Assembly (NCBI GenBank): GCA_019912425.1
Contig: JAIOIU010000102.1
Span: 1-37,654, forward strand
DNA length: 37,654 bases
Source of the DNA: Candidatus Methylomirabilis tolerans
GTDB lineage: Bacteria; Methylomirabilota; Methylomirabilia; Methylomirabilales; Methylomirabilaceae
Reading direction: 5' to 3'
Shown: positions 28,047 to 35,215 of the stretch, in pieces
Layout of the letters: every line of letters begins with the position of its first letter
Numbering within the stretch: the stretch's first letter is position 1
Position numbers and translations under genes: made by a program
Notes under the pieces: generated by a model
What the model saw: only the letters and a program-made list of their open reading frames with translations
What the model was told of the DNA's origin: nothing
Databases searched by the model: none

Positions 28047-28346
28047 ATGAGTAAAACCGTGACCAGTCGCTACGATGTAGCCGAGCACCTTCGAACCCCA
28101 GAGGAAATGGCGGCCTACCTTGAGGCGTGTCTTGAAGAGGCGAAGGGCGATGCCACCTTCATCGCCAAAGCGCTGGGAGACATTGCGCGTGCCAAGGGCA
28201 TGGCACAGGTCGCCCGCGATGCCGGCCTCTCCCGCGAGAGCCTGTATAAAGCGCTGTCCGGCGAACGCAGCCCCAGCTTTGACACCATCCTCAAGGTGGT
28301 TGCCGCGTTAGGATTGAAGTTGCACGCTGAAGCCGCTCATGGGTGA
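28047..28346 (+). CDS. Addiction-module antidote (HigA-like), orphan
   Basis: 99 residues. The N-terminus SRYDVAEHLRTPEEMAAYLE followed by EACLEEAKGDATFIAKALGD and IARAKGMAQVARDAGLSRES matches the putative addiction-module antidote family (TIGR02684, HigA-like). The XRE-type helix-turn-helix is MAQVARDAGLSRESLYKALS near residues 52-71. In the usual operon a RelE/HigB-like killer gene (TIGR02683) precedes and nearly overlaps it. Here 27986-28046 is too short for one and the upstream sequence is a toxin remnant of a different family, so the antitoxin looks orphaned. Its palindromic operator is intact. Confidence 0.85.
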   Translation: MSKTVTSRYDVAEHLRTPEEMAAYLEACLEEAKGDATFIAKALGDIARAKGMAQVARDAGLSRESLYKALSGERSPSFDTILKVVAALGLKLHAEAAHG

Positions 28347-28449
28347 CGCCTCACTGGAAGCTAGTGGAAAAAGACCTGAGGGGATTATAAATAATGGCTC
28401 TTCGTGAAATCCTATTGGGGGACACATTGAAACACTTTCGGCGGATGTA

Positions 28450-29046
28450 ATGAGCAACGGGGACGCTCGATTTGTCGCGCCGACCACCAGCCGGCTGCGA
28501 GTGATGCGCGACGGAGGGAGTATCATCCGTAGCGCGCGCATTCCCAAACCGGTCGCACTGGTGGACACGCGGGAGCGGGAACCCTTTCCGCTCCACGCGA
28601 ACCACCCGAACTGGATTGGCGGGGAAAGGCTGGCCACGCTGAACACTGGCGACTACACGTTGGAAGGGATGGAGAGCCTCCTCTCGCTGGAGCGAAAGAG
28701 CCTGGCGGACTTAGTGGCGTGCACGGTAACCTACCGACGGAGATTTATTGCCGCCTGCGGTCGGCTCGCTCGGTTTCGCTGAAAGGCCATTCTAATCGAA
28801 GCAACCTGCGAAGACCTCAAGGGCGGGTTGGGGCAGTGCGACATCCCCTCCGAGGTCCATCCCAATTCTATTTGCGGAACCCTGGACGCGATCGAAGCAA
28901 AGTTTGGCATCCCTGTCATCTACACTTCCACCGTACAGGATCTTGCGACGGAGCGCGCCGCGAGCTGGCTCTCAAAGCACTTCACCTACTGGTGGTTGGA
29001 GGAGCATGGCTACGGCCGGGTATTGATCGACTCGGACGGGCTGTGA
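28450..29046 (+). pseudogene. ERCC4-type nuclease interrupted by in-frame TGA
   Basis: A single frame of 199 codons broken once by TGA at 28780-28782. The first half holds PVALVDTREREPFPLHANHP (the ERCC4/XPF V-D-x-R-E metal site), then LNTGDYTLEGM and LLSLERKSLADLVACTV (the E-R-K-S motif). The frame then reads RLARFR, stop, KAILIEATCEDLKGG and continues without shift to SEVHPNSICGTLDAIEAKFG, IPVIYTSTVQDLATERAASW and ends VLIDSDGL at 29046. Homologous nucleases of this phage-borne type carry an aromatic residue at the stop position (R-W/Y-K/A-A-I). The loss is most simply a TGG-to-TGA change. Without readthrough the product would be 110 residues with the catalytic motifs but no C-terminal half. 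Confidence 0.75.
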
Positions 29047-29200
29047 CCGGGAGGGGACACTTCCACACCCAGACGCCGATACCACGAAAGGGCGGGCCGC
29101 GCGAGGGTTCGGGTAGGAGTTAATCGGAAGGATTTTGGCTCCTGCTAACTTCCACAAAAACGGTGATTGTGTCCTCCAACCTGTATTCTACCGTTTCAAT

Positions 29201-29265
29201 GAGTAATACACGTGTAGCAGAGGGGAAGACCAAGAAAGGATTTCAACAAATAGTGTCTGTCCCTT
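29201..29265 (+). repeat. Solo right end of a Y1-transposase mini-element
   Basis: 65 bp (GAGTAATACACGTGTAGCAG, then AGGGGAAGACCAAGAAAGG through AAATAGTGTCTGTCCC) about 88% like the right end of the mini-element at 35442-35506. No matching left end lies upstream. The stretch 29047-29200 shows nothing I can support. Confidence 0.75.
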
Positions 29266-29340
29266 TTATCCTTTTTCTTTTACGGACGGTACGGTAGCAC
29301 AGAGAAAGTCCTCGCCTAGCTATTCCTTCGCTGGTTCTTC

Positions 29341-29488
29341 GGCAGTCTCTGCTCGCCTCCGACCCCAAGGCCACCCGTAGTGCCATTTCGGCCCTACGCC
29401 GACGCTGGTATTCTGCGTGCTATCATGCTTGGTCTTTGACTCCGCGGCCTAGACGTGCTGACCGCGCAAGATGATCAAGCCTCCCGCT
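29341..29488. repeat. Direct repeat, copy 2 (DUF5615 region)
   Basis: Second copy of the repeat at 27797-27941, same orientation. Homology begins at the same upstream position and continues into the DUF5615 reading frame; copy 2 extends further into that gene. Confidence 0.8.
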
Positions 29489-29585
29489 TTACTGATCCGA
29501 TGTTGTTGGATCGCCCCACCAGCCTGGGGCGCATACTCTTCTCTTTCGACACCGACTTGCTCCTTCACGCTGGTCGCGACCAGTG
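29380..29585 (+). pseudogene. DUF5615 PIN-like toxin fragment, copy 2
   Basis: The GTG at 29380 opens VPFRPYADAGILRAIMLGL, then an in-frame TGA (29437-29439, where homologues have arginine), then LRGLDVLTAQDDQASRFTDP, LLDRPTSLGRILFSFDTDLL. This follows the DUF5615 pattern to about residue 65: the FYAD start, VDVLTAQ-D, DPELLDRAT, LGRVLFSxDxDLL with its second metal aspartates. The remaining half of the domain (AGIIYAHQ onward) is missing and replaced by a fragment of another gene. A nonsense change plus truncation makes this dead. Confidence 0.75.
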
Positions 29586-29696
29586 CTCGTCCACCAGATC
29601 GAGACGGACCTCCATCGATGCCAGGCCAAGGCCGTCACTAACTTCAAGAAACACCTGCCCGCTCCGCAGACAGGGAGAACGTACCCAAGATCCTGA
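29583..29696 (+). pseudogene. YhcG (DUF1016) nuclease fragment
   Basis: In a frame different from the DUF5615 remnant, 29583-29696 reads VLVHQIETDLHRCQAKAVTN then FKKHLPAPQTGRTYPRS and stops. The I-E-x-x-L..R.Q.KAVTNF..xLPAPQ pattern is the middle linker of YhcG/DUF1016 PD-(D/E)XK nucleases, which continues DLAxxTLKDPYxFDFL in intact members. Only about 28 codons of that family remain, abutting the toxin remnant. It is a recombination scar. Confidence 0.5.
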
Positions 29697-29714
29697 AAAC
29701 GCGAATATTATCTA

Positions 29715-29745
29715 TTGACATTGTAATATTCTCTGTATTACTGTA
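29715..29745 (+). promoter_or_regulatory. Promoter with palindromic operator for the RHH/GHKL operon
   Basis: TTGACA at 29715-29720 is followed 18 bp on by TACTGT-like -10 bases (29739-29744). Between them, and touching the -10, lies an inverted repeat GTAATA (29723-29728), TTCTCTG, TATTAC (29736-29741). The gene starts at 29778 with GGAGAGACG before the ATG. The AT-rich palindrome is a likely operator for a ribbon-helix-helix or winged-helix regulator, plausibly the first gene's own product. Confidence 0.6.
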
Positions 29746-29777
29746 CACGCCGTGATGCTAAGCATAGAGGAGAGACG

Positions 29778-30935
29778 ATGATTGTCTGTTTTAACTGTGA
29801 CTCTGAAACGAAGGTCAAAATGGATAGCCTGATGGCCAATGATCATTATACTGACTACAGTGAATTGATCGCCGTGGCTATGGCGAATCTCTGGATGCTG
29901 GATCGAGAGATTGCCGAAAAGGGCGCACTCGTGATCGGCGAAGGGACTCCGCTGTCCTTAAGCGTCCCATCATCCCGGCCTGTCAAGATTGCAAACCCGG
30001 TTCCAGCCACCTCGTCAGTCCCGCCGTCGCGCGAGCGCCCCCCCGCCAAAACCGCCGCGCCTCCCGCCGAACGTGCGCCGCTTTCCATCCCAGACTTGTT
30101 CCTGCCCGTTGGCTTGGATGGATTATCCGTCGCAACAGTCGATATTGAACGCCAAGAACCGATTACCGCGGATTCGTTCACGCTAGACCGCTGGCTGTTC
30201 GGCCAGTACAACAAACTGCTGCCCGCCAAGGCCAACTGCCGCGCCCTGGTCCGACTGGCCGCCGAGCACCCGGACGGCGAGCCGCTGGAAGAAACCGCCC
30301 CCCGCATCGCCGAAGTCGCCGCGCTGCTGGGCGACTGGCTGGCCGATTACGATCGCCGCCACCAGATCGGACGCGACGACGCCATGGCGACCGCCTTTCC
30401 CCGAAGCGGCCCCAACGCCGAAAAAAGCCGCGCACGCTACGCCAATCAGTTCGTCGGCAGCGTCAACAGCCAAGGGGCGCTCTCCGGCCTGCTCCAGGAT
30501 TATCGCTTGGCAGGTCTCGCGCCGGGGAACGGCCCACGTCTGCTGCCGACGAAACAAGGGATGAGCTTGGCCCGGCTCGCCAATCCCATCCTCGACGGAC
30601 ACCGGACGGAACCGGCGCAGAGGTTTTCAGCGGAAGAGACCGCGTTTCTGCTAAAGCACATCCGTTCCTTCGTGCCGGTGGAGGCGTTCGCCTTCCGAAC
30701 ACTCCTGCGGGCGATCGCCGATGCCGCGGACACGCCAGACAAACTGGATGAAGCGTTGCGCGTGTTCGTGCCGACCGACTCCAACCGTTCCCTCAGCTCG
30801 TCGTTCCTCACTTCGCAGCGTTCCGGCGCGCTCTCGCGCATGGCCGACCTTGGCCTGATCTCCCGCGTCCGGAAAGGGGTAAGGGTATCGTATGCAATGA
30901 CCGAGCAGGGACAAATCTTCATCAAGTCCAAGTAA
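29778..30935 (+). CDS. Putative RHH/winged-helix DNA-binding protein
   Basis: 385 residues; I know no named family. Residues 1-45 (ETKVKMDSLMANDHYTDYSE then LIAVAMANLWMLDREI) look like a ribbon-helix-helix or CopG-type dimerisation segment: strand, helix, then a Y-x-D-Y-S-E turn and helix. Residues about 60-105 are a Pro/Ser/Ala linker. A helical middle (SFTLDRWLFGQYNKLLPAKA, then LVRLAAEHPDGEPLEETAPR) follows. The C-terminus from about 290 (FLLKHIRSFVPVEAFAFRTL to SRMADLGLISRVRKGVRVSY) resembles a winged helix. The middle (about 30180-30600) is strikingly G/C-richer than both ends, which suggests mosaic origin. It lies 26 bp before the GHKL ATPase and shares its promoter. Role as repressor and as sequence-recognition partner are inferences. 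Confidence 0.65.
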   Translation: MIVCFNCDSETKVKMDSLMANDHYTDYSELIAVAMANLWMLDREIAEKGALVIGEGTPLSLSVPSSRPVKIANPVPATSSVPPSRERPPAKTAAPPAERAPLSIPDLFLPVGLDGLSVATVDIERQEPITADSFTLDRWLFGQYNKLLPAKANCRALVRLAAEHPDGEPLEETAPRIAEVAALLGDWLADYDRRHQIGRDDAMATAFPRSGPNAEKSRARYANQFVGSVNSQGALSGLLQDYRLAGLAPGNGPRLLPTKQGMSLARLANPILDGHRTEPAQRFSAEETAFLLKHIRSFVPVEAFAFRTLLRAIADAADTPDKLDEALRVFVPTDSNRSLSSSFLTSQRSGALSRMADLGLISRVRKGVRVSYAMTEQGQIFIKSK

Positions 30936-30961
30936 CCGTTCGGATAAGGAGAAAAGCGATC

Positions 30962-33481
30962 ATGACCGAACACGAAGCCAAGGAACTTTGTCTTGCGCTG
31001 ATGCGAGCGGACTCAGAAGACGAGGTTATCGACCTGCTCAAGAAGGCCGGATACTGGGATAAACAGGAAGATTGGCGTTTCTATGGTGACTACGAGAACA
31101 ACTACAACGCCATCGGCAACCAGCAAAGCCGTCCGGATGCCGCGTTGGTGGAAAAGCTCGTGAACTCCGTCGATGCCAGACTAATGAATGAATGTTTGGC
31201 TCACGGTATGAACCCCGAAGATGCAAGCGCCCCGCGAGGCATTCAAGAAGCAGTCGCTCTCTTCTTTGATGGTGAAAGTGCAGGAAAGACCTCGTTGGCG
31301 GGGTGCATTCGCGATTGGACCGACAGCAAGAGAACGGACGTTGCTCGGGGAATCGCTTTGACTGCCACAGGAGCGAAACCGGGAAGCGGGAAACCTTGTT
31401 TCACAATCGTCGATGCCGGAGAAGGTCAAACACCTGAGCAGATGCCATACACCTTATTATCTCTTAATCGTTCCAACAAACTGCGCATCCCTTTCGTGCA
31501 AGGTAAGTTCAACATGGGCGGAACTGGTGTCCTAAAGTTTTGCGGCAAGCACAATCTCCAACTGGTCATCAGCCGAAGGAACCCTACCATCCTTCAGCAT
31601 TGCAACGGGGCGCAACAGGACGATGGCAAATGGAGTTTCACGGTTGTTCGGCGTGAAGACCCGCAAGGAAACCGCAGAAGTTCCGTATACACATACCTTG
31701 CGCCTGTTATGGCAAATGCCAACAGCGACCACAAACGTGTTCTTCTTCGATTTTACGCTAACACCCTTCCCATATTCCCAGAAGGTAAGCAGCCCTATGC
31801 CAGGAGCGTAGAGTGGGGAACGCTTATCAAACTTTACGAATACTCGGCTACTGGGTTCCAATCGCATATCTTGATGAAGGATGGTCTCCTCGGACGCGTT
31901 GATTTGCTGCTACCGGAAATTGCCTTACCTATGAGATTCCATGAGTGTCGCGACTACAAAGGGCACGGAGGAAGTACCGAGACGACCCTTACAGGCGTGC
32001 GCGTCAGGCTCGAGGACGACAAACAACAGAACCTTGAGGAGGGTTTTCCTGCTTGTGCGCCGATGATGGTTAATAGCGAGGAAATGCTCGTGTCCATCTA
32101 TGCATTCAAAAAGAAACGCAGCGAAGCTTATCGCAAGAACGAGGGAATTATCTTTGTAGTTAATGGGCAGACCCATGGACACCTAACACAGGATTTCTTC
32201 TCGCGAAAGAAAGTCGGACTGTCGTATTTGGCCGATTCGATTCTCGTGAGCACTGATTGTACAAAGCTAAGTGGTCGCGCCCGTGAAGACCTTTTCATGA
32301 ACAGCCGGGACCGTTTAAGCGGCGGCGATCTTCGCCAGCAAATAGAAAACAGTCTTGAGGAGCTTCTAAAGCAGCACCAAGGCCTCCGGGAGTTGAAAGA
32401 GCGAAGGCGCCGCGAAGAAATCGAATCCAAGCTGGACGATGCAAAACCTCTTGAGGACATTCTCGATAAGCTATTGAAACAATCGCCGGCTCTCTCGAAC
32501 CTGTTTCTTCAAGGCCTGAGAGCCTCCACACCGTTCAAAACGGTTGCAGTACAAGCACAAGAACAAGAGTTCAGGGGGCGGCGTTTCCCGACGTTCTTTA
32601 AGTTCAAAGGCAAAGACTACGGGCATATTCTCGACCGAGAATGCCCCATCAACATGAGATGCCGGTTGGCTTTTGAGACCGACGCTGAAAACGAGTATTT
32701 CTCGCGAGCCATTGATCCCGGTGAATTCCACTTGTTGTTGAAGCGAGGCGAAGGTGAGTCATCCGTACAAAATTACGTGCTGAATCTCCAGAACGGAATA
32801 GCTACGCTCAGCCTTTCGCTTCCCGAAGATACCACTTTGGGCCAGAGCTTGCGGTATAGCGCTACGATGAACGATTACTCCCGTACGGAGCCTTTCATCA
32901 ATACATTTCAGGTGACCGTGAAAGAAGAGCAGCAAGCGCGCGGGAACAGCAGCGATAGAAGGAAGCCTCCAAGCAAAGAAGAAGGAGAAGACCGGGAAAG
33001 ATCTTCTGGAATCAAGCTGCCAAATATTCGATTGGTCGAAGAAAAGGACTGGCAGGACCAATCGCCTCCATTCGATAAGTATGCTGCAATGCGCATTATC
33101 AACGCCGGTAGCAACGAAGACGGCGAGGAAGAGTCTGTATCGAACGTTGTCTATGACTTCTACATCAACATGGACAATCTCTATCTCAAGACTGAATTGA
33201 AGAGTACGAGAGCCGAGTCAGCCTTGGTAAGGGCGCAATTCAAATTTGGCATGGTATTGATGGGCCTTGCGCTGCTTCAACGGGACATTGAGGACCAGCG
33301 GAAGCAATCTGGCGGCGAAGAACAGGCGGAAGACGAGAATGGCAACGGAGTGAGCATAGAGAAGAAGGTGGAAGAGTTCTGCCGGGCGGTTGCCCCGGTG
33401 GTAATCCCGATGATCAACTCGCTTGGCTCCCTATCCGTGGAAGATGAGCCTGTTCTTGGTGCGTCTGGCGAAGCAACGTGA
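30962..33481 (+). CDS. GHKL (MutL/MORC/Hsp90-like) ATPase, defence-type
   Basis: 839 residues. The N-terminal ATPase has the full GHKL motif set: N-box EKLVNSVDARLMNECL (E64, N68, D71), G1 box VDAGEGQTPEQM (D151-G155) and G2 box GKFNMGGTGVLKFCGK (181-190 onward), preceded by LSLNRSNKLRIPFVQ. The G2 loop forms the ATP lid. A transducer-like domain follows to about 450, then a charged coiled-coil-like stretch (LKQHQGLRELKERRRREEIE), beta-rich modules (about 520-650), a Ser/Lys/Glu linker and a helical C-terminus. I see no nuclease motif. Such ATPases occur in MORC/paraMORC and MZA-type defence systems. GC content is visibly lower than in the core genes, consistent with horizontal gain. A GGATAAGGAG site precedes the ATG. 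Confidence 0.85.
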   Translation: MTEHEAKELCLALMRADSEDEVIDLLKKAGYWDKQEDWRFYGDYENNYNAIGNQQSRPDAALVEKLVNSVDARLMNECLAHGMNPEDASAPRGIQEAVALFFDGESAGKTSLAGCIRDWTDSKRTDVARGIALTATGAKPGSGKPCFTIVDAGEGQTPEQMPYTLLSLNRSNKLRIPFVQGKFNMGGTGVLKFCGKHNLQLVISRRNPTILQHCNGAQQDDGKWSFTVVRREDPQGNRRSSVYTYLAPVMANANSDHKRVLLRFYANTLPIFPEGKQPYARSVEWGTLIKLYEYSATGFQSHILMKDGLLGRVDLLLPEIALPMRFHECRDYKGHGGSTETTLTGVRVRLEDDKQQNLEEGFPACAPMMVNSEEMLVSIYAFKKKRSEAYRKNEGIIFVVNGQTHGHLTQDFFSRKKVGLSYLADSILVSTDCTKLSGRAREDLFMNSRDRLSGGDLRQQIENSLEELLKQHQGLRELKERRRREEIESKLDDAKPLEDILDKLLKQSPALSNLFLQGLRASTPFKTVAVQAQEQEFRGRRFPTFFKFKGKDYGHILDRECPINMRCRLAFETDAENEYFSRAIDPGEFHLLLKRGEGESSVQNYVLNLQNGIATLSLSLPEDTTLGQSLRYSATMNDYSRTEPFINTFQVTVKEEQQARGNSSDRRKPPSKEEGEDRERSSGIKLPNIRLVEEKDWQDQSPPFDKYAAMRIINAGSNEDGEEESVSNVVYDFYINMDNLYLKTELKSTRAESALVRAQFKFGMVLMGLALLQRDIEDQRKQSGGEEQAEDENGNGVSIEKKVEEFCRAVAPVVIPMINSLGSLSVEDEPVLGASGEAT

Positions 33482-33504
33482 TCCAATCGCCGACGAATAG
33501 GGAG

Positions 33505-34704
33505 CTATGAACGCTTGTGTATCAACAGGACTTCTTTTGAAGAAGGTGTACTGCCTTTGCGGTCCGCGTAAAACTTCCTATTGGGGACAGTTCGCCATGA
33601 TCGGCCGTCAATGGCGTGAGGCAGATCATCGAGAAGGACTTCATCAAAGCCACACTCTTGAAGGATTTTCAGAAAAAGAGGCAATTGCCATTCAGGGGTC
33701 GAGAATGCTACAAGCTGGACAAGCCACGTGTTTGTGTCAGCGATAGTGGAAAGCGCCATGTAGCATTCCCTCATGTTTTCAAAGTAGCCTTCCAGCCCCC
33801 TTTGATTGCGATCTCCAAAGGTATAGAACGCCGCTCCATTCCCATCAAGGCAATTTGCGATCCAATACGGTGCGGGGGTTTCTTTGCGCCCGTTGATCTG
33901 CCAGCGATGATAGAGCACATGCACTCCGGGATAAGGTGGTGAGGTAAGAATGAGTCTTGGAGCGGAAGAAAATGGATAGTTGGGTGGTTCTGCAATGTCA
34001 TGGGCGGAAAGATAGAGACATGCAGGTGCGGTATCGTCGTTGCTGGAGCATCCGAACCTGAGCAAATCAAGTTCTCTGCGAAACTCGAGCGCTCCTTCGA
34101 TCATCTCCTCGGCATAGGAGATAAGCTGCTCTCTGAAATCACGGGCCGATGGGTGATATTTGCGGCAATCGACCGCCCATTGTGCGGTCTTGAGCAGGAG
34201 GCACCTAACAAAGTCTCGCTGTCTGTTGTTGTGTAGTGAATCCAGGCCAGCAAGGGCAATCTCTATGGTCTTTCGAATCGGCCAAGTGGTGCGTCCACTG
34301 ATGTTTCTTTGGTAGCCTTGAGATATCCAATCAACCGGCCTGTCCGAAATTCTCGTAAGTTTCAAATCCGACTGCGCTTGCTCGACCCATGTGCGAACGT
34401 CTGAAATATCCTTATCGGTGACTAGTGTGGTTTTCGTTCTGGAAACAAATACGGCCAAGCTGTTCAAATCGGTCCCAATACTTCTACGGCCCAAACGCAT
34501 GGCTTCAACAAGGGTCGTTCCGCCACCCATAAAGGGATCATACACGATCTCGCCCGGCTGAGTGAAAAATTCAATAGCGGCCTCAGCAAATCGCGGCGAA
34601 AAACGAGCGGGATAACGGTAGAACGCATGAGTCAATCCAGTGACAGGCTTCTTATCATTGATAGACTCGATAAGAGAAGAGATGTCGGTCCGTATTTCTT
34701 TCAT
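33505..34704 (-). CDS. DNA methyltransferase (TSPPY type)
   Basis: 399 residues. Motif I for S-adenosylmethionine is VYDPFMGGGTTLVEAMRLGR (D56-T63) and motif IV is LILTSPPYPGVHVLYHRW (T254-Y258), the catalytic TSPPY box of amino-methyltransferases acting on N4 of cytosine or N6 of adenine. About 190 residues separate the two, room for a target-recognition region between them. HAFYRYPARFSPRFAEAAIE near residue 26 is a common start in these enzymes. The stop faces the end of the GHKL gene across 23 bp, so the two transcripts converge. The XRE regulator lies 185 bp upstream on the same strand. Target sequence unknown. Confidence 0.92.
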   Translation of the reverse strand: MKEIRTDISSLIESINDKKPVTGLTHAFYRYPARFSPRFAEAAIEFFTQPGEIVYDPFMGGGTTLVEAMRLGRRSIGTDLNSLAVFVSRTKTTLVTDKDISDVRTWVEQAQSDLKLTRISDRPVDWISQGYQRNISGRTTWPIRKTIEIALAGLDSLHNNRQRDFVRCLLLKTAQWAVDCRKYHPSARDFREQLISYAEEMIEGALEFRRELDLLRFGCSSNDDTAPACLYLSAHDIAEPPNYPFSSAPRLILTSPPYPGVHVLYHRWQINGRKETPAPYWIANCLDGNGAAFYTFGDRNQRGLEGYFENMRECYMALSTIADTNTWLVQLVAFSTPEWQLPLFLKILQECGFDEVLLDDLPHAIDGRSWRTVPNRKFYADRKGSTPSSKEVLLIHKRS

Positions 34705-34857
34705 TCAGGTTCGCCTCGGTCAATTATTGGAGTAATCGTGTGCGCACCGCCTAAGCACATATTCGATAACGTCACTCGCCGGATCTCGGTCCGTGACTGA
34801 GCAGGTCGGAGAGTGCAACCCGGTGAGGCCGCGGGCATAACCCGGGGTTAGACGCCC

Positions 34858-34886
34858 GGACTCGCAAGGTCGCGACTTGGGAGTCC
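34858..34886. other. Stem-loop behind the XRE gene
   Basis: GGACTCGCAAG (34858-34868), 7-nt loop, CTTGGGAGTCC (34876-34886): 11-bp arms with one mismatch. It begins 4 bp after the XRE stop in the transcript direction and is not followed by a T-run, so it is either a weak terminator or a 3'-end processing hairpin. The rest of 34705-34857 shows no gene. Confidence 0.5.
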
Positions 34887-34889
34887 ATC

Positions 34890-35102
34890 TCACTTACTCT
34901 TCTTGCTTCCGACTTCCTGCCACAATTCCTCGACGCGGCGCTGGGCCAGGGGCGACGGCCTGCCCTTCCCGTTCTCCCAGCGGTTGACGGTGGAGACCGT
35001 GACGCCGAGTCTTGCGGCGAACTGCTCCTGTGTCAGATCCAACGCGGCGCGAAGCGTCTTTACGGTCCTCTCCGAGGCTTTATGGGCCATTCCTCGATTC
35101 AT
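34890..35102 (-). CDS. XRE-family helix-turn-helix regulator
   Basis: 70 residues, hardly more than one helix-turn-helix. ERTVKTLRAALDLTQEQFAA then RLGVTVSTVNRWENGKGRPS is the XRE/Cro fold with the QEQFAARLGVTVSTVNRWENG core, and PLAQRRVEELWQEVGSKKSK is the tail helix. An ATG four codons later (35090) is an alternative start. It is upstream of the methyltransferase on the same strand, the position of a controller (C) protein of a restriction-modification locus, although C proteins normally lie beside a restriction nuclease as well. Confidence 0.85.
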   Translation of the reverse strand: MNRGMAHKASERTVKTLRAALDLTQEQFAARLGVTVSTVNRWENGKGRPSPLAQRRVEELWQEVGSKKSK

Positions 35103-35179
35103 CCTTTGGCAATTCCAGCGTTCCCAAGCATCTTACAAAGCAAATGATAGGTTACTTGCACGGCAGAGTCAAGCGCTTC

Positions 35180-35210
35180 AGCATGGCATCCCGAATTTCC
35201 TGTAACCGAG
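35180..35210. repeat. Short dispersed repeat, copy 1
   Basis: AGCATGGCATCCCGAATTTC followed by CTGTAACCGAG is nearly identical to 37253-37283 (one T/G and one A/G change in the conserved part). Same orientation, 2.07 kb apart, lying outside the genes between them. Confidence 0.75.
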
Positions 35211-35215
35211 GGAAA

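Noticed and set aside
28780-28782. TGA as selenocysteine codon in the ERCC4-type nuclease
   Set aside because: Kept only as a test: relatives carry an aromatic residue rather than cysteine here, and a second nearby gene also decays by TGA.
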